Source: Schistocerca nitens
Lineage: Eukaryota; Arthropoda; Insecta; Orthoptera; Acrididae
DNA: 64,000 bases
Reading direction: 5' to 3'
Assembly: GCF_023898315.1 (NCBI RefSeq)
Contig: NC_064622.1
Span: 352,389,234 to 352,453,233 of the forward strand
The notes below the pieces were generated by a model. That model saw only the letters and a program-made list of their open reading frames with translations. It did no database searches and was not told where the DNA came from. Position numbers and translations under genes: made by a program. Shown in pieces: positions 11,989 to 24,895 of this stretch. Each line of letters starts with the position of its first letter. Within the stretch, counting starts at the first letter, position 1.

Positions 11989-12734
11989 TATGTCGACCCT
12001 TAGCCGGGGATAACTCACTGGAATCTTCTGATTTTTTCTTGTAGTTTCTGTAATTAGTGTAGCTATTGTTTATTGCTAGCGTGTTATTATAGAGAGAATT
12101 TCTTTTGTAGTTGTAGTTTTCCATTGTTGTACAGTAAAACAGTTGTGGCATGCATGTAGATTTGCACCAAGTATTTCGCAGCTGCGCTTGCAATAAACTA
12201 GATATTATTTTCAATGCTATGTTAATGTGTTTTCTTATTTTGCTCTTCAGATTGTGCTTTTCTGTGTTATCGTGTGAAATATTGTGACAATAATGGCGTG
12301 TAAAAAACGTAACACTAGGCTCCAAAGTAAACTGAGAAATAATAGTGATGACAAGCGTAGCTTATCAGCACCACTGTGTAATGAATTAACAGACATTCAA
12401 AGCAGTAATTTGGTAACTGTGCATAGGGAAATGGAGCGGGCGACAAATAATGGTGTAGACAGTAAAACAATTAGTGAACAGGGAAGCATTATCGATCGAT
12501 CGGTCGGCAACAGCTCGCCTCAGGATTACGAAATGACAGGACACAATCTTGCAAATACTGTAGATTCAGGTTTTGCGTCCTCACCGTTTTCTCGAGTAAG
12601 TCAAGACACATTTTCTACTTTTCAAAATGCGAATATTGCCGGTTCAAATGCACTGCCGAATAGCACTGAGGAACGTGTTTCAGACACCAGTGCATTGTTA
12701 TTACAGTTAATGCTACAAATGGGACAAAGGCTAT

Positions 12735-12930
12735 AAAAGTTAGACACAACGCTTGAACAAAAACAGAAACAAATGGGACATAATCTTCAAAAGTTAGACA
12801 CAATGGAACAAAATGTTCAAAAGTTAGACACGATGGAACAAAATCAGAGACAAACACAGCAAAAGCTTCAAAAGTTAGACACAATGGAACAAAATATTCA
12901 AAAGTTAGACACCACACTTGAACAAACACC
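12735..12930 (+). repeat. Short tandem repeat coding a coiled coil
   Basis: Units of about 27-30 nt (CAAAAGTTAGACACAATGG) repeat five or more times and code a heptad-like QKLDTMEQN. Likely an oligomerisation segment of gag. Confidence 0.85.
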
Positions 12931-12934
12931 TGAA

Positions 12935-13562
12935 GATTTAACTGCTGAGTTACTTAAACTCGAATCGAAATGTCAAAAAGTATGTAATGTAAAGACACAA
13001 ATTTGTTAGCATTTTCAACCTATTTTTTCGCGTTATGAAAATGCATTACAGAATCATGAAGAAGCCATGAAAGAACTGCAAACTATTGTTCATGAAAATC
13101 ACGACATCTTGCAAGCTAAAATTGACTCAGTTGCATCTACCGATTCGGTTACGCAACTTGCAAAAACTCAGGAAAACTTAAAGGACACAGTAGATACGAT
13201 TTCAACACAAATGGACACTCTGAAACTTGGTTCAGAAACACACACTGAGATTTAACTGCTGAGTTACTTAAAATCGAATCGAAATGTCAAAAAGTATGTA
13301 ATGTAAAGACACAAATTTGTGAGCATTTTCAACCTATTTTTTCGCGTTATGAAAATGCATTGCAGAATAATGAAGAAGCCATAAAAGAACTGCAAACTAT
13401 TGTTCATGAAAATCACGACATCTTGCAAGCTAAAATTGACTCAGTTGCATCTACCGATTCGGTTACGCAACTTGCAAAAACTCAGGAAAACTTAAAGGAC
13501 ACAGTAGATACGAGTTCAACACAAATGGACACTCTAAAACTTGGTTCAGGAAAACACACTGA
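12935..13562 (+). repeat. 314-bp tandem duplication in gag
   Basis: The segment starting GATTTAACTGCTGAG at 12935 recurs at 13249, nearly identical for about 310 bp. The offset of 314 is not a multiple of three, so the duplication shifts the gag frame. Confidence 0.93.
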
Positions 13563-14947
13563 GGAAATAAGTTCACTATCGGAGAATGTAGCCGAACTTT
13601 CGGATCAGTTCACTAACTTATCTACAAAGGTAGATGATGATCTGAATGACACAAGACCTGTAGCCTTCACTGACACAGAAGAGTATGAACAAATTAGAAA
13701 ATTCAAACAAAATCAAATTCAAATCAATACACATTACAAAACAGAAATCCGGGAGGTACAAGTTCAGCTGGCACAAGTAATACAAGAATTATTTATTTCA
13801 GAGGACACTCGCGCTCCAATACGGGAAGAGGGACTTAGAAATACGGAACAGCAATAAAATAATAACACAGGGCACTTCGGAAATTATGAAAGAAATTGGC
13901 AAGGCGCATTGAATTTTGAGATGGAACCGCCGAAACGAAGTAACAATGACCGATATGCGACTCGCCGACATGATGATTTTGACTATAAGTTGTTCATTAC
14001 TACACGTAAATTCAAAACATCTAAGAATTCTGGCAACAACATTCATCCACAAGCATGGCTTCATCAATTCTCTCATTGTTTTCCTCTCAACTGGTCATTG
14101 GAGCACAAGTTAGAATTTATGTGTGGCTATTTAGAGTATGAACCAGCTGTAAGAATGCGATCTGTCATTCACGATTGTCACAGTGAAGGAGAATTTTATC
14201 ATGCCTTCCTCTCAGCATATTGGTCTCAAGCTACACAAGACCGAGTAAAACATAGCATCATAATGATGAAACATTTCGAACAATCTGAATTTTCCAGTCT
14301 TGTCAAATATTTCGAAGACATGTTACATAAGAATCAGTATCTTTCAAACACATACAGCCCCTCAGAACTCATCCGCATTTGCTTAATCAAATTGCCTGAA
14401 CATTTACGACATATTATTTTGGCAGTACGTTGCAAAGACGACATTGAAGCTTTTCAGGGACTGTTACAAGAATTGGAAATTGACACTGACAATCGCGGAA
14501 CGCGGAAACAGGAGCACAACAATTGCAGGTCACATCCATCACAATTCCGTGGTGACAGAAACAATAACTGGACACAAGGCTATTCTTAAAACGCAAATCG
14601 TGACCAAAACAGACGCCATGCATATGACAACTGTTGGCAGAGTAGAAATAATTACAGGGAAAGATCATCTCTCTGCGGTAATGACTATCACAGAGACAAT
14701 CAGAGAAACAGACAACATGGGAACCAAAACAATTATTACCAAGGGTGACAGAATAACTTCAGACGCAACAGTTCAGCGCACAGTTACGATTCAGGGAGAA
14801 ATTCTCCACCACGTGACCGACAAGAAAGAAATTATGGAATCTACCGACATGACGACAGACGAAATAATCGTAACGACAGACCTAAATTGCATCAGAACTG
14901 GCGGGATTCAAACAGGGCAGGACCCTCTCGACAAGGTGAATTTGTAG

Positions 14948-15779
14948 ACGTTAGATCTCCAAATCCCAATAACGACGTGTGCCAATAAAGACAGACAATG
15001 ACTTGCACTGCAGGCAGCCTCGTGCGCCGGCTGGCTCAGAGAAAGATAACATAGACGTTAACCTTGAGGAAAATTTTAGCATTCCTTGCCAACGTATACA
15101 ACATGATAATTACTTTGAAGTTGAAACTCTGTGCACTAGAAATGGTAAAGGATTGCACCTCATTTCACATGTAAAACCGTTTCTTGAGAGATACTCTGCT
15201 TTTTTACTTAGTCTTTGCCATAAAATTTTTCACTTCACGCTACTAATACAATTTATCAGACTTAAAAACTGTTAACATGCAACAATGTTTGAAAAATATC
15301 CAGTCAAGAACCAAGAAAACTTATTTAAACAGAAATTACGAATCCATTGTTATAGTGAACAGACGACACAGTGTTGTTATTTGTACATTCTTGCTTGTTA
15401 GTTTTAACGATCATGTAACGACTATAAGGCTCACGTACTTAGAACGTATACCGGCACTGCTAATGAGATTTTCATGCAACATTTTGGTTTACTTGAAAAG
15501 ACATACTTTATTTGAAGTACTTTCTGTGGGATTAAAGGACTTCCTCAGAACTTTGCTTATGGACGACGATAATTACGACACTTGGCACATTTTTTACCCT
15601 TAGGTAATAACAGAGATTGTCTTACAACAAGACGCACAGTTTAGCGCTACAATGCACGTATTTGAGTGATTGATTTTGTACTTAAAACATTTATGTTTAA
15701 AGATTTTTGAATTACAATGATACAAAGGTTTTCCGTGATACATTTCATTCCATTGCCGTAATCTGTAACACCTGAGGGT
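14948..15779 (+). other. LTR element internal region left of the nested LINE
   Basis: Short frames only. A stretch near 15100-15195 ending in SHVKPFLER faintly resembles the tail of some integrases, but nothing else supports pol. Without the LINE it continues at 19046. Confidence 0.5.
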
Positions 15780-18700
15780 TGTTGTTGTTGTGGTCTTCAG
15801 TCCTGAGACTGGTTTGATGCAGCTCTCCATGCTACTCTATCCTGTGCAAGCTTCTTCATCTACCAGTACCTACTGCAACCTACATCCTTCTGAATCTGCT
15901 TAGTGTATTGATCTCTTGGTCTCCCTCTACAATTTTTACCCTCCACGCTGCCCTCCAATGCTAAATTTGTGATCCCTTGATGCCTCAAAACATGTCATAC
16001 CAACCGATCTCTTCTTCTAGTCAAGTTGTGCCACAAACTTCTCTTCTCCCCAATCCCATTCAATACCTCCTCATTAGTTACGTGATCTACCCACCTTATC
16101 TTCAGCATTCTTCTGTAGCACCACATTTCGAAAGCTTCTATTCTCTTCTTGTCCAAACTGGTTATCGTCCATGTTTCACTTCCATACATGGCTACACTCC
16201 ATACAAATACTTTCAGAAAGGACTTCCTGACACTTAAATCTATACTCGATGTTAACAAATTTCTCTTCTTCAGAAACGATTTCCTTGCCATTGCCAGTCT
16301 ACATTTTATATCCTCTCTACTTCGACCATCATCAGTTATTTCACTCCCTAAATAGCAAAACTCCTTTACTACTTTAAGTGTCTCATTTCCTAATCTAATT
16401 CTCTCAGCAACATCCGATTTAATTTGACTACATTCCATTATCCTCGTTTTGCTTTTGTTGATGTTCATCTTATATCCTCCTTTCAATACACTGTCCATTC
16501 CGTTCAGCTGCTCTTCCAAGTCCTTTGCTGTCTCTGACAGAGTTACAATGTCATCGGCAAACCTCAAAGTTTTTACTTCTTCTCCATGAATTTTAATACC
16601 TACTACGAATTTTTCTTTTGTTTCCTTTACTGCTTGCTCAATATACAGATTGAATAACATCGGGGAGAGGCTACAACCCTGTCTCAATCCTTTAACAACC
16701 ACTGCTTCCCTTTCATGCCCCTCGACTCTTATAACTGCCATCTGGTTTCTGTACAAATTGTAAATAGCCTTTCGCTCCCTGTATTTTACCCATGCCACCT
16801 TCAAAATTTGAAAGAGAGTATTCCAGTTAACGTTGTCAAAAGCTTTCTCTAAGTCTACAAATGCTAGAAACGTAGGTTTGCCTTTTCTTAATCTTTCTTC
16901 TAAGATAAGTCGTAAGGTTAGTATTGCCTCACGTGTTCCAACATTTCTACGGAATCCAAACTGATCTTCCCCGAGGTCCGCTTCTACCAGTTTTTCCATT
17001 CGTCTGTAAAGAATTCGCGTTATATTTTGCAGCTGTGACTTATTAAACGGATAGTTCCGTAATTTTCACATCTGTCAACACCTGCTTTCTTTGGTATTGG
17101 AATTATTATATTCTTCTTGAAGTCTGTGGGTATTTCGCCTGTCTCATACATCTTGCTCACCAGATGGTAGAGTTTTGTCATGACTGGCTCTCCCAAGGCC
17201 ATCAGTAGTTCTAATAGAATGTTGTCTACTCCCGGGGCCTTGTTTCGACTCAGGTCTTTCAGTGCTCTGTCAAACTCTTCACGCAGTATATTATCTCCCA
17301 TTTCATCTTCATCTACATCCTCTTCCATTTCCATAATATTGTCCTCAAGTACATCGCCCTTGTATAAACCCTCTATATACTCCTTCCACCTTTCTGCCTT
17401 CCCTTCTTTGCTTAGAACTGGGTTGCCATCTGAGCTCTTGATATTCATAGAAGTGGTTCTCTTCTCCAAAGGTCTCTTTAATTTTCCTGTAGGCAGTATC
17501 TATCTTACCCCTAGTGAGACAAGCCTCTACATCCTTACATTTGTCCTCTAGCCATCCCTGCTTAGCCATTTTGCACTTTCTGTCGATCTCATTTTTGAGA
17601 CGTTTGTATTCCCTTTTGCCTGCGTCATTTACTGCAATTTTATATTTTCTCCTTTCATCAATTAAATTCAATATTTCTTCTGTTACCCAAGGATTTCTAT
17701 TAGCCCTCGTCTTTCATCACTCAGAGCTACCCATTCTTCTTCTACTGTATTTCTTTCCCCCATTCCTGTCAATTGTTCCCTTATGCTCTCCCTGAAACTC
17801 TCTACAACCTCTGGTTCTTTCAGTTTATCGAGGTCCCATCTCCTTAAATTCCCACCTTTTTGCAGTTTCTTCAGTTTCAATCTGCAGTTCATAACCAATA
17901 GATTGTGGTCCGAATCCACATCTGCCCCTGGAAATGTCTTACAATTTAAAACCTGGTTCCTAAATCTCTGTCTTACCATTATATAATCTATCTGATACCT
18001 ATTAGTATCTCCAGGATTCTTCCAGGTGTACAACCTTCTTTTATGTTTCTTGAACCAAGTGTTAGCTATGATTAAGTTATGCTCTGTGCAAAATTCTACA
18101 AGGCGGCTTCCTCTTTCATTTCTTCCCCCCAATCCATATTCACCTACTATGTTTCCTTCTCTCCCTTTTCCTACTGACGAATTCCAGTCACCCATGACTA
18201 TTAAATTTTCGTCTCCCTTCACTACCTGAATAATTTCTTTTATCTCGTCATACATTTCATCAATTTCTTCGTCATCTGCAGAGCTAGTTGGCATATAAAC
18301 TTGTACTACTGTAGTAGGCATGGGCTTTGTGTCTATCTTGGCCACAATAATGCGTTCACTATGGTGTTTGTAGTAGCTAACCCGCACTCCTATTTTTTTA
18401 TTCATTATTAAATCTACTCCTGCATTACCCCTATTTGATTTTGTATTTATAACCCTGTAATCACCTGACCAAAAGTCTTGTTCCTCCTGCCACCGAACTT
18501 CACTAATTCCCACTATATCTAACTTTAACCTATCCATTTCCCTTTTTAAATTCTCTAACCTACCTGCCTGATTAAGGGATCTGACATTCCACGCTCCGAT
18601 CCGTAGAATGCCAGTTTTCTTTCTCCTGATAACGACGTCCTCTTGAGTAGTCCCCACCCGGAGATCCGAATGGGGGACTATTTTACCTCCGGAATATTTT

Positions 18701-19034
18701 ACCCAAGAGGACGCCATCATCATTTAATCATACAGTAAAGCTGCATGTCCTCGGGAAAAATTACGGCTGTAGTTTCCCCCGGCTTTCAGCCGTTCGCAGT
18801 ACCAGCACAGCAAGGCCGTTTTGGTTAATGTTACAAGGCCCGAACAGTCAATCATCCAGACTGTTGCCCCTGCAACTACTGAAAAGGCTCCTGCCCCTCT
18901 TCAGGAACCACATGTTTGTCTGGGCTCTCAACAGATACCCCTCCGTTGTGGTTGCACCTACGGTACGGCCATCTGTATCGCTGAGGCACGCAAGCCTCCC
19001 CAGCAACGGCAAGGTCCATGGTTCATGGGGGAAG
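15780..19034 (-). mobile_element. RTE-type LINE nested in the LTR element
   Basis: A near full-length non-LTR retrotransposon. The 3' end is at 15780 with a (CAA)n tail and the 5' UTR ends near 19034. An 11-bp duplication CACCTGAGGGT flanks it (15769-15779, 19035-19045), which proves insertion into the older LTR element. It codes an AP endonuclease followed by reverse transcriptase, the RTE/BovB-like layout; the endonuclease resembles genes often named craniofacial development protein 2-like in insects. Confidence 0.92.
15995..18723 (-). pseudogene. RTE endonuclease-reverse transcriptase, frameshifted
   Basis: The endonuclease (18723-17683) has GAWNVRSLN, ISEVRW (catalytic Glu), VMGDWN and DSDHNLL (catalytic Asp-His). 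A frameshift near 17700 moves to the linker (17671-17345), another near 17460 to the RT start (17469-17020, KAPGVDNILLELL), and a stop near 17020 is followed by the RT core (16999-15995) with FADD at 16561-16550, GLRQGCSLSPMLFNLYIEQ and the C-terminal RRMLKIRWVDHV. Each domain is complete but three breaks separate them. Function: nicks target DNA and reverse transcribes the element's RNA. Confidence 0.9.
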
Positions 19035-19045
19035 CACCTGAGGGT

Positions 19046-22000
19046 ATAATTACGTTAATCCTCAGTGGGGTACACGCTTACTTTGTGAACCATGTGTTTG
19101 GCAAGCACAAGGAGCCCTAGCTAATAAGGTATTTGCTTATACAACTTTACACATCGGTACCATATTTCTCTCACACAGAATTACACAGATATCTGATCAT
19201 TTAACTGAGAGAGACAAACATTTTTTTTACTATGTCAGTGACACATGTTTATGCAATTACACAGTTGGGTAACTTCACACTTATGAAATTGTATTTTGTC
19301 TGTACTTTGTGAACTCTTCATATTTTTTGGAACCATTGTGATACTATGAGAGCTTTGAATGATGTATTTGGTATGGGATCATGATTTTTAAAGAACATTT
19401 GAGGTAGATGACACTACTGAAATGCGCTACGGTCGCAGGTTCGAATCCTGCCTCAGGCATGGATGTGTGTGATGTCCTTAGGTTAGTTAGGTTTAAGTAG
19501 TTCTAAGTTCTAGGGGACTGATGACCTCAGCTGTTAAGTCCCATAGTGCTCAGAGCCATTTGAGCCAGCTATTGAAATGAGCGGAGAATTCTTTTTAGGT
19601 ATTGAAATTATTGCAGAAAGCTACGACAATTTTGAGACTTGACTGAGGTGTTATGATATTATTACGATGACGATGTGTATTATGCTGTTGAGGTGTGTTT
19701 ACGATCAATAAGCTGATGTTATGTGAGGAATTTGATTATGCTACGAATTTGTTATGATGAAATATTGAAGAAGTGTCGACAAATATGTATATGTGTAATA
19801 AGGTAAGGAGTAATGAGTAGTGAATAGGGACTCTGATTTGTGAAAAACGATGTTGGGAACCAAGAATCGTACTTTAAGAGTTATGAAATGTGTGTAAATG
19901 CGTGAATGTATCACAATGCCGACGAATATTTTTTGGACACTGTTATATTTATAGGATTTTGTTTCTATACATTTGCAATGCAAATTCTCGACCTGTGAAA
20001 TTTTTATATGAGACTGTCAATGTAGTGCAAACTGCTGTCGTAAATATTTCGGTAAGAAAGCTAAGTGACCTTGACGTAATGTGGACGCCCAGCTGAGCGA
20101 TAGTCACCTGAAAAAAAAAAAAAGGATTCCATTAGGTGGAAAAAAAGAGGCCATTATCCTCGCTATTGACATTTCTGTGTAGAAAGCGTCGCAAATACGA
20201 CACGGTCGAACTTGAAAACATATGATTACACTGTGGAGCTCTTAATTTATGATATTTACTAAAATGCCTAATGAAATGATGAGAAACATTTTACATCTAT
20301 TGTCTTTCTTGTTGAGAGATTGCTCATTTTGTTTAATATCTAGTTTCTAGCTGCACAGCAGCATTGGTTAAAATAAAATTTAATAGATGTACTAATCTAG
20401 TTATTTTATGTCTACTGATCCAGTAAATAATAATTTTATGATCTACTTCCGAGAAAACGAGGGAACATCAATAGACATTTCCCTTCACAGGAATTGCATA
20501 AATAATTTTTTTACGATTTGGTAACTTGTCTGCTAGAGTCAGTTCTCGTGATGCATCACTCTAGTGTTAAGGTGTGACATAGGTATTAAACATGGCCATT
20601 TTTACTGTAATAGTTTTTTGCTTGAGTTTTGTCATGCTTAGGTATAAGTTATTGCTTTTGCTGCTGCTGCTTGCCAAGCATAGTGCTATTAAATTTCACT
20701 TTGTATTGCTCTGTTAAGCCAGTTTTACTATTGATTTATTTTTCTTGTTGCTGCACATTGGCTCATATTAGTTGTAATGTTGCATTTGCTTTGCTAATTT
20801 AGATATACTGCTGCTTGCTTTGCCAATTTGTATTTTTATGTCATTGCTGTTTGTGTTAATTTGTTGTGTGTTGCTGCATTGCCTCGTCCCTTAGTTTAGC
20901 ATCTGAGCTCAGTAGATTTAAGTTAGCTTAAGAGGGGGTAGGCTATATAAGAGAACTAGTTGTGATGAATTAGAAGAAATGCATTGAGAAGCTACAAAAA
21001 ATGGTTTGGCCAAAAAAGAAATTTTAAAGAGGATATGAATAAAACAGGAGGGTTTAGGGATAAGAGGTATAGATAGGACTTTTTGGGAATAATGATGAAT
21101 GAAGGGAGGAGTTTTGATGGAAAATACTGCAGTAAAACCAACTCTGTCTTTTCCTTTTGTGTTATCCCACTATGTGTTTGTGTACCCTTGTGTATTTGTG
21201 TTCTTCCTGTCTTTATGTGTTTATCTCATAAGAGATATGTTGTAGAATTTTTCTAATAATATGTTATTTACTTGGTAAAGATGTTTAGACATTATTTATT
21301 CTGTTTTGTTTTAATGCCCACGTGTGAAGTTGATGTTTAGAAAGTTATTCTGACCTTTTATGTATGTACTTATGTCATAATTCCTGCACCACTGATGTAT
21401 CTGTTTATTTCTATTCTTTTGTAAAGCCTGTACTACTACAAATGTTATCTGTATTGATATGTTCTTTAATGATGTATTTTGTACCTTTGTAATTGTATTC
21501 ACATGTCGTAAACTTGTAATTGTATAGACACCAGTTCTTCAAATTAAGTATCATTTCACTGCACACATTTCTGTTGGTCATAATATATGCACAGTATGTG
21601 AGAAATTGGGACTGTTGGTGCTTGCACATGTGTTAATAATGCAGCAAGGGAATGGTTAACAGCATTGCTGGTTCTAAGGATGTTTCAAAAAAAAATTTTT
21701 TTTTGTGAGTGCACAAGTGGTGGGTCGTGGACTTGCAATATTGTCCGCAAGACTCTTCAGTGGTAATTGTGCACCTGCACAGTCGCAACAGATGGCTGTT
21801 GGCCGTCTCTACAAGGATTGCAGTGGGTCTGCACCTCTGTTGGCCCACCACTACCGTAATCTCTACCAGGACTACAGTGGGTCTGGTCTGTGATGACCTA
21901 CCTACCAATATTCTTCAAAACTTCGACTGACTCTGCGGTAGGTTTACTCTGTTGTGGCCCATTACCTCTCTGCATGTCAAGAGTCAGCACTGTCTTTCCG

Positions 22001-22293
22001 CTGGAAGAACTACAATACTTCTTCAAGACTGTATGGAAATCCACTACTTCGGTGTGCATTTTTTTTTACTGCTCAGACTTTGAAAAAAAAAACTGCAATT
22101 TTACTGTGATGGATGATCAGGACTGTCTTAACGGACTGTGAGAAAATTTTATTTTAGCTTTTGACCAACATTGTATCAATAAGTGTGCGCATTTGATATC
22201 TTTGTTATTGTAATTATGAAAATTTTTTTCAAATCTGTATTGGCCATGGCCCAAAACAATTTGGAAAATTTTTTGTGGGGAGCATGGGGGCTA
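19046..22293 (+). other. LTR element internal region right of the nested LINE
   Basis: T-rich sequence with no frame over 92 codons. I translated the longer plus frames and saw no pol or env motif. Holds a truncated SINE and the polypurine tract at about 22274-22290. Confidence 0.6.
19431..19568 (+). mobile_element. 5'-truncated common SINE
   Basis: Starts within the B-box region (CGCTACGGTCGCAGGTTCG) and continues to CTCAGAGCCATTTGAGCC. Flanked by TACTGAAATG / TATTGAAATG, a slightly diverged target duplication. Confidence 0.85.
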
Positions 22294-22987
22294 TGTAAGT
22301 AGGTTGTATAGGTTTTTACATTGGTAACGCCACGTATCGCTCTGTATGAAAATCACTGGCTGTGCTGTGTGCAGTCTGTGGCTGGTTGGCATTGTTGTAT
22401 TACTCGCCATTGTAGCGTTGGGCAGTTGGCTGATAACAGCGCGTAGCGTTGCGCAGTTGGAGGTGAGCCGCCAGCAGTGGTGGATATGGGGAGTGAGATG
22501 GCGGAGTTTTGAGAGCGGATGATCTGGACAGAGACAGTAAATTTGTAATATTGGATATCATGGACTGATATAGATATTATGACTTTTGAACACTATTAAG
22601 GTAAATACATTGTTTGTTCTCTATCAAAATCTTTCATTTGCTAACTATGCCTATTAGTAGTTAGTGCCTTCAGTAGTTTGAATCTTTTATTTAACTGGCA
22701 GTATTGGCGCTCGCTGTATTGCAGTAGTTTGAGTAACGAAGATTTTTGTGAGGTAAGTGATTTGTGAAAGGTGTAGGTTATTGTTAATCAGGGCCATCCT
22801 TTTGTAGGGATTATTAAGTCAGATTGCGTTGCGCTAAAAAATATTGTGTGTCAGTTTAGTGTTGATCAGAATAGGGAAAGAGCGAAATGTCTGAGTACGT
22901 TCAGTTCTGCTCAGCTGTTTAAAAATCAAATAATGTAAGAAGTTTATCAGCACAGTAATTCATTAGTTTTTCTAAGGGGACGCTTCA
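22294..22987 (+). repeat. 3' LTR
   Basis: Starts TGTAAGTAGGTTGTATAGG and ends GGGGACGCTTCA, matching the 5' LTR along its whole length with scattered substitutions and a few single-base indels. Confidence 0.93.
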
Positions 22988-24555
22988 CTATCCCCATTCA
23001 GTGGTGATCCTCTTCACTTTAAGAGTCCTTTGATGTGTTAAAATGGATTATTTATATTTATAATCTATTTCAAACTTGACTGCTCTCATTCGGTTCATAA
23101 AGTAATGACTATAACATTTTTATAACATTGTGATCTAGAGACACACAGGTACCACATTCGTTATTTCTAATGGAAAAATGCTGGGGTTTTGCTACAGAGT
23201 AGAACTGACCTGATAAAACTCTTCCGTAACTATAAAGCTGTGAACACAATGACGACTCACAGAACCTTGCCAGCTCTTCATGAAAGTCAATATTACTAGT
23301 AATTAAAAGGTAAGAAGATTCATTTCCTCGCTCTGTGCAGGGACAAGGACGGAAAGATGGTAAAATATTTGCTGTACTTTTTCATATGTCAAATACAGCT
23401 GAAGCGCGGAAAAAAAATCGTTTAGTGTCAGTCACAGTCGTCTGTTATTAAAAATACACTGGGTTACAAGATTCCCCTGATCCTGCAACAGAATTCGCGA
23501 TTTATTTTCATCTGAGTTGTTAATCTTTTTTCTTAAGAGAAGTGTCATCAGTTACGAGTTTAGAGTAACACATGCGTTTATGTAACTGCCACGTATAATT
23601 TTGCTTTTTTGCCAAATCACACTATAAACTGCACAGATTTACCTTTCAATAGCTATCGCCACAGAAACGAAATAGAATGTCTTATTAAACAAGCAATGGA
23701 CGACCAGAGAGATCAATATCTTTCAGAAAACCTCATTGTGTCGGATTTTCTGTAATATAAGAGAAGAAGTAGCACCTTTATTTTCAGACTAACATATTCT
23801 GCTTTTGATAGCTATAAATGAATTTTTAAGTCTTACAGTAATGGACTGAAAAATAAATAAGAACTGTAGATTTGGTTACATCGACAAAGATAAGGAAGTG
23901 CCTTATGGTAAGCATATGACAAAATACTCTCCTTATTGCGTGTTATCATTTGCAAAAATCTGCTTTCGATATCGCGAGGGGTTTAGGAAATATGAGGTAT
24001 GTTATGAAGATATCTTTTTCGCACGCGTGCGATCGGAAGTGAAAGTGCTACATAAATTCCTTTTTTCTCGAGGTTGGGGATAGATGACGATCTCCTCCCA
24101 AGTGTAGAGAAATATTAAATATCTTAGCTATATTTCATCCGTAGCAAAATACGGTGTAATATGCGCCAAACGCAAAATTATAGCGACTACTATTTTTCAA
24201 TGCTGCGAGTATCACAATAAATATGACCATTAGGGAGGCGATGTGCACTTTACCATGAAGGTGACATATATAGTTCTACGTAACTAAAAATCAAAATTTT
24301 TGGATGAGTTGTTTCTGTAAAATCTTGTGAGAAAAACTATAGAGATAATGGAGCGCTCATGACGTTCTACCCGAAATGGCTCAGCTACACCTTGTCTACC
24401 AGGCTAACCAGCGTTCTCTGTGTGCTTCCGCAGTCACGTATAGCTGTGCTGTGCACCGCGGCGAGTAGCAACGAAGACTGCCGACTTTCTTTCTCTTCTT
24501 AGACTTGTGGAATAGTAAATGTACAGGAACGGGAATTCAGATAAAAAAAAGTATC
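22988..24555. other. Non-coding stretch right of the LTR element
   Basis: AT-rich with frames up to 61 codons, no recognisable domain or repeat end. Confidence 0.4.
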
Positions 24556-24895
24556 ACTGTTTGTGTGCATTGGTTCTTCTCAGATGATCAGGCAGTTCTG
24601 AAGATAATATATGCTTTACGCTAAGAAAATTGTTAGAAGAATTTGATAAGTGGAGATTCAAGATAAATTTTGAGAACACTGTATACCCGTGCAGTGGTGG
24701 AACTGTAACAAACTTGAAAGTAGTGGGCCAGCCTGTCAAACTTAACTGGAAAAGATAAAAACAAATTAAGAGTTGTTGAAATGGACTAAGATCCTATGGA
24801 ATATCTCAGCGAGACCACGTAAGAAATACAACGATTAGGGAAATTACTCAGGATCAAGAAAGATGGCCTGGTACAGATGGACATACAACGCGAAG
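24556..24895 (+). pseudogene. LINE reverse-transcriptase relic (C-terminal part)
   Basis: Translating the plus strand with one frameshift gives HWFFSDDQAVLK (the F-A/S-D-D active-site motif), KLLEEFDKWRFKINF, and further on YGISQRDHVRNTTIRE, the conserved tail of many insect LINE polymerases. The segment between them is shortened. The clade cannot be fixed from so little. Confidence 0.6.

Larger units (their letters stand above)
12284..14947 (+). pseudogene. gag: Retrotransposon gag, broken
   Basis: One reading frame can be followed with breaks. The first part (ATG at 12284 or 12293) is basic and Ser/Asn-rich. A stop at 12734 is followed by a coiled-coil repeat QKLDTMEQN. A TAG at 13007 and a 314-bp tandem duplication break the frame again; it resumes at about 13360 to a TAA at 13855. 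The capsid-like part (13909-14589) includes HPQAWLHQFSHCFPLNW, DRVKHSIIMMKHF and LIRICLIKLPEHLRHIIL, resembling Retrotrans_gag capsids. After a TAA at 14587 the same frame is Asn/Arg-rich up to about 14947, like a nucleocapsid without CCHC knuckles. Known role: particle assembly and RNA packaging. Not translatable as one protein here. Confidence 0.75.
11294..22987 (+). mobile_element. LTR retrotransposon with gag, no visible pol
   Basis: Two direct repeats of about 695 bp at 11294-11988 and 22294-22987, both TG...CA, are flanked by the 4-bp duplication CTAT (11290-11293, 22988-22991). A purine tract GTGGGGAGCATGGGGG precedes the 3' LTR. The internal part holds a gag reading frame (12284-14947) but no protease, reverse transcriptase, RNase H or integrase motif in what I could translate. 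The element has since taken an RTE LINE (15780-19034) and a SINE (about 19431-19568); without them it is about 8.3 kb. By eye the LTRs differ at roughly 20-25 sites (about 3%), so the insertion is moderately old. Non-autonomous or deleted Ty3/gypsy-like element is the likely class, from the 4-bp duplication and capsid-like gag. Confidence 0.9.

Noticed and set aside
14948-15195. Integrase tail in the LTR element
   Set aside because: Only a short HVKPFLER-type string; no catalytic motif or zinc finger upstream.
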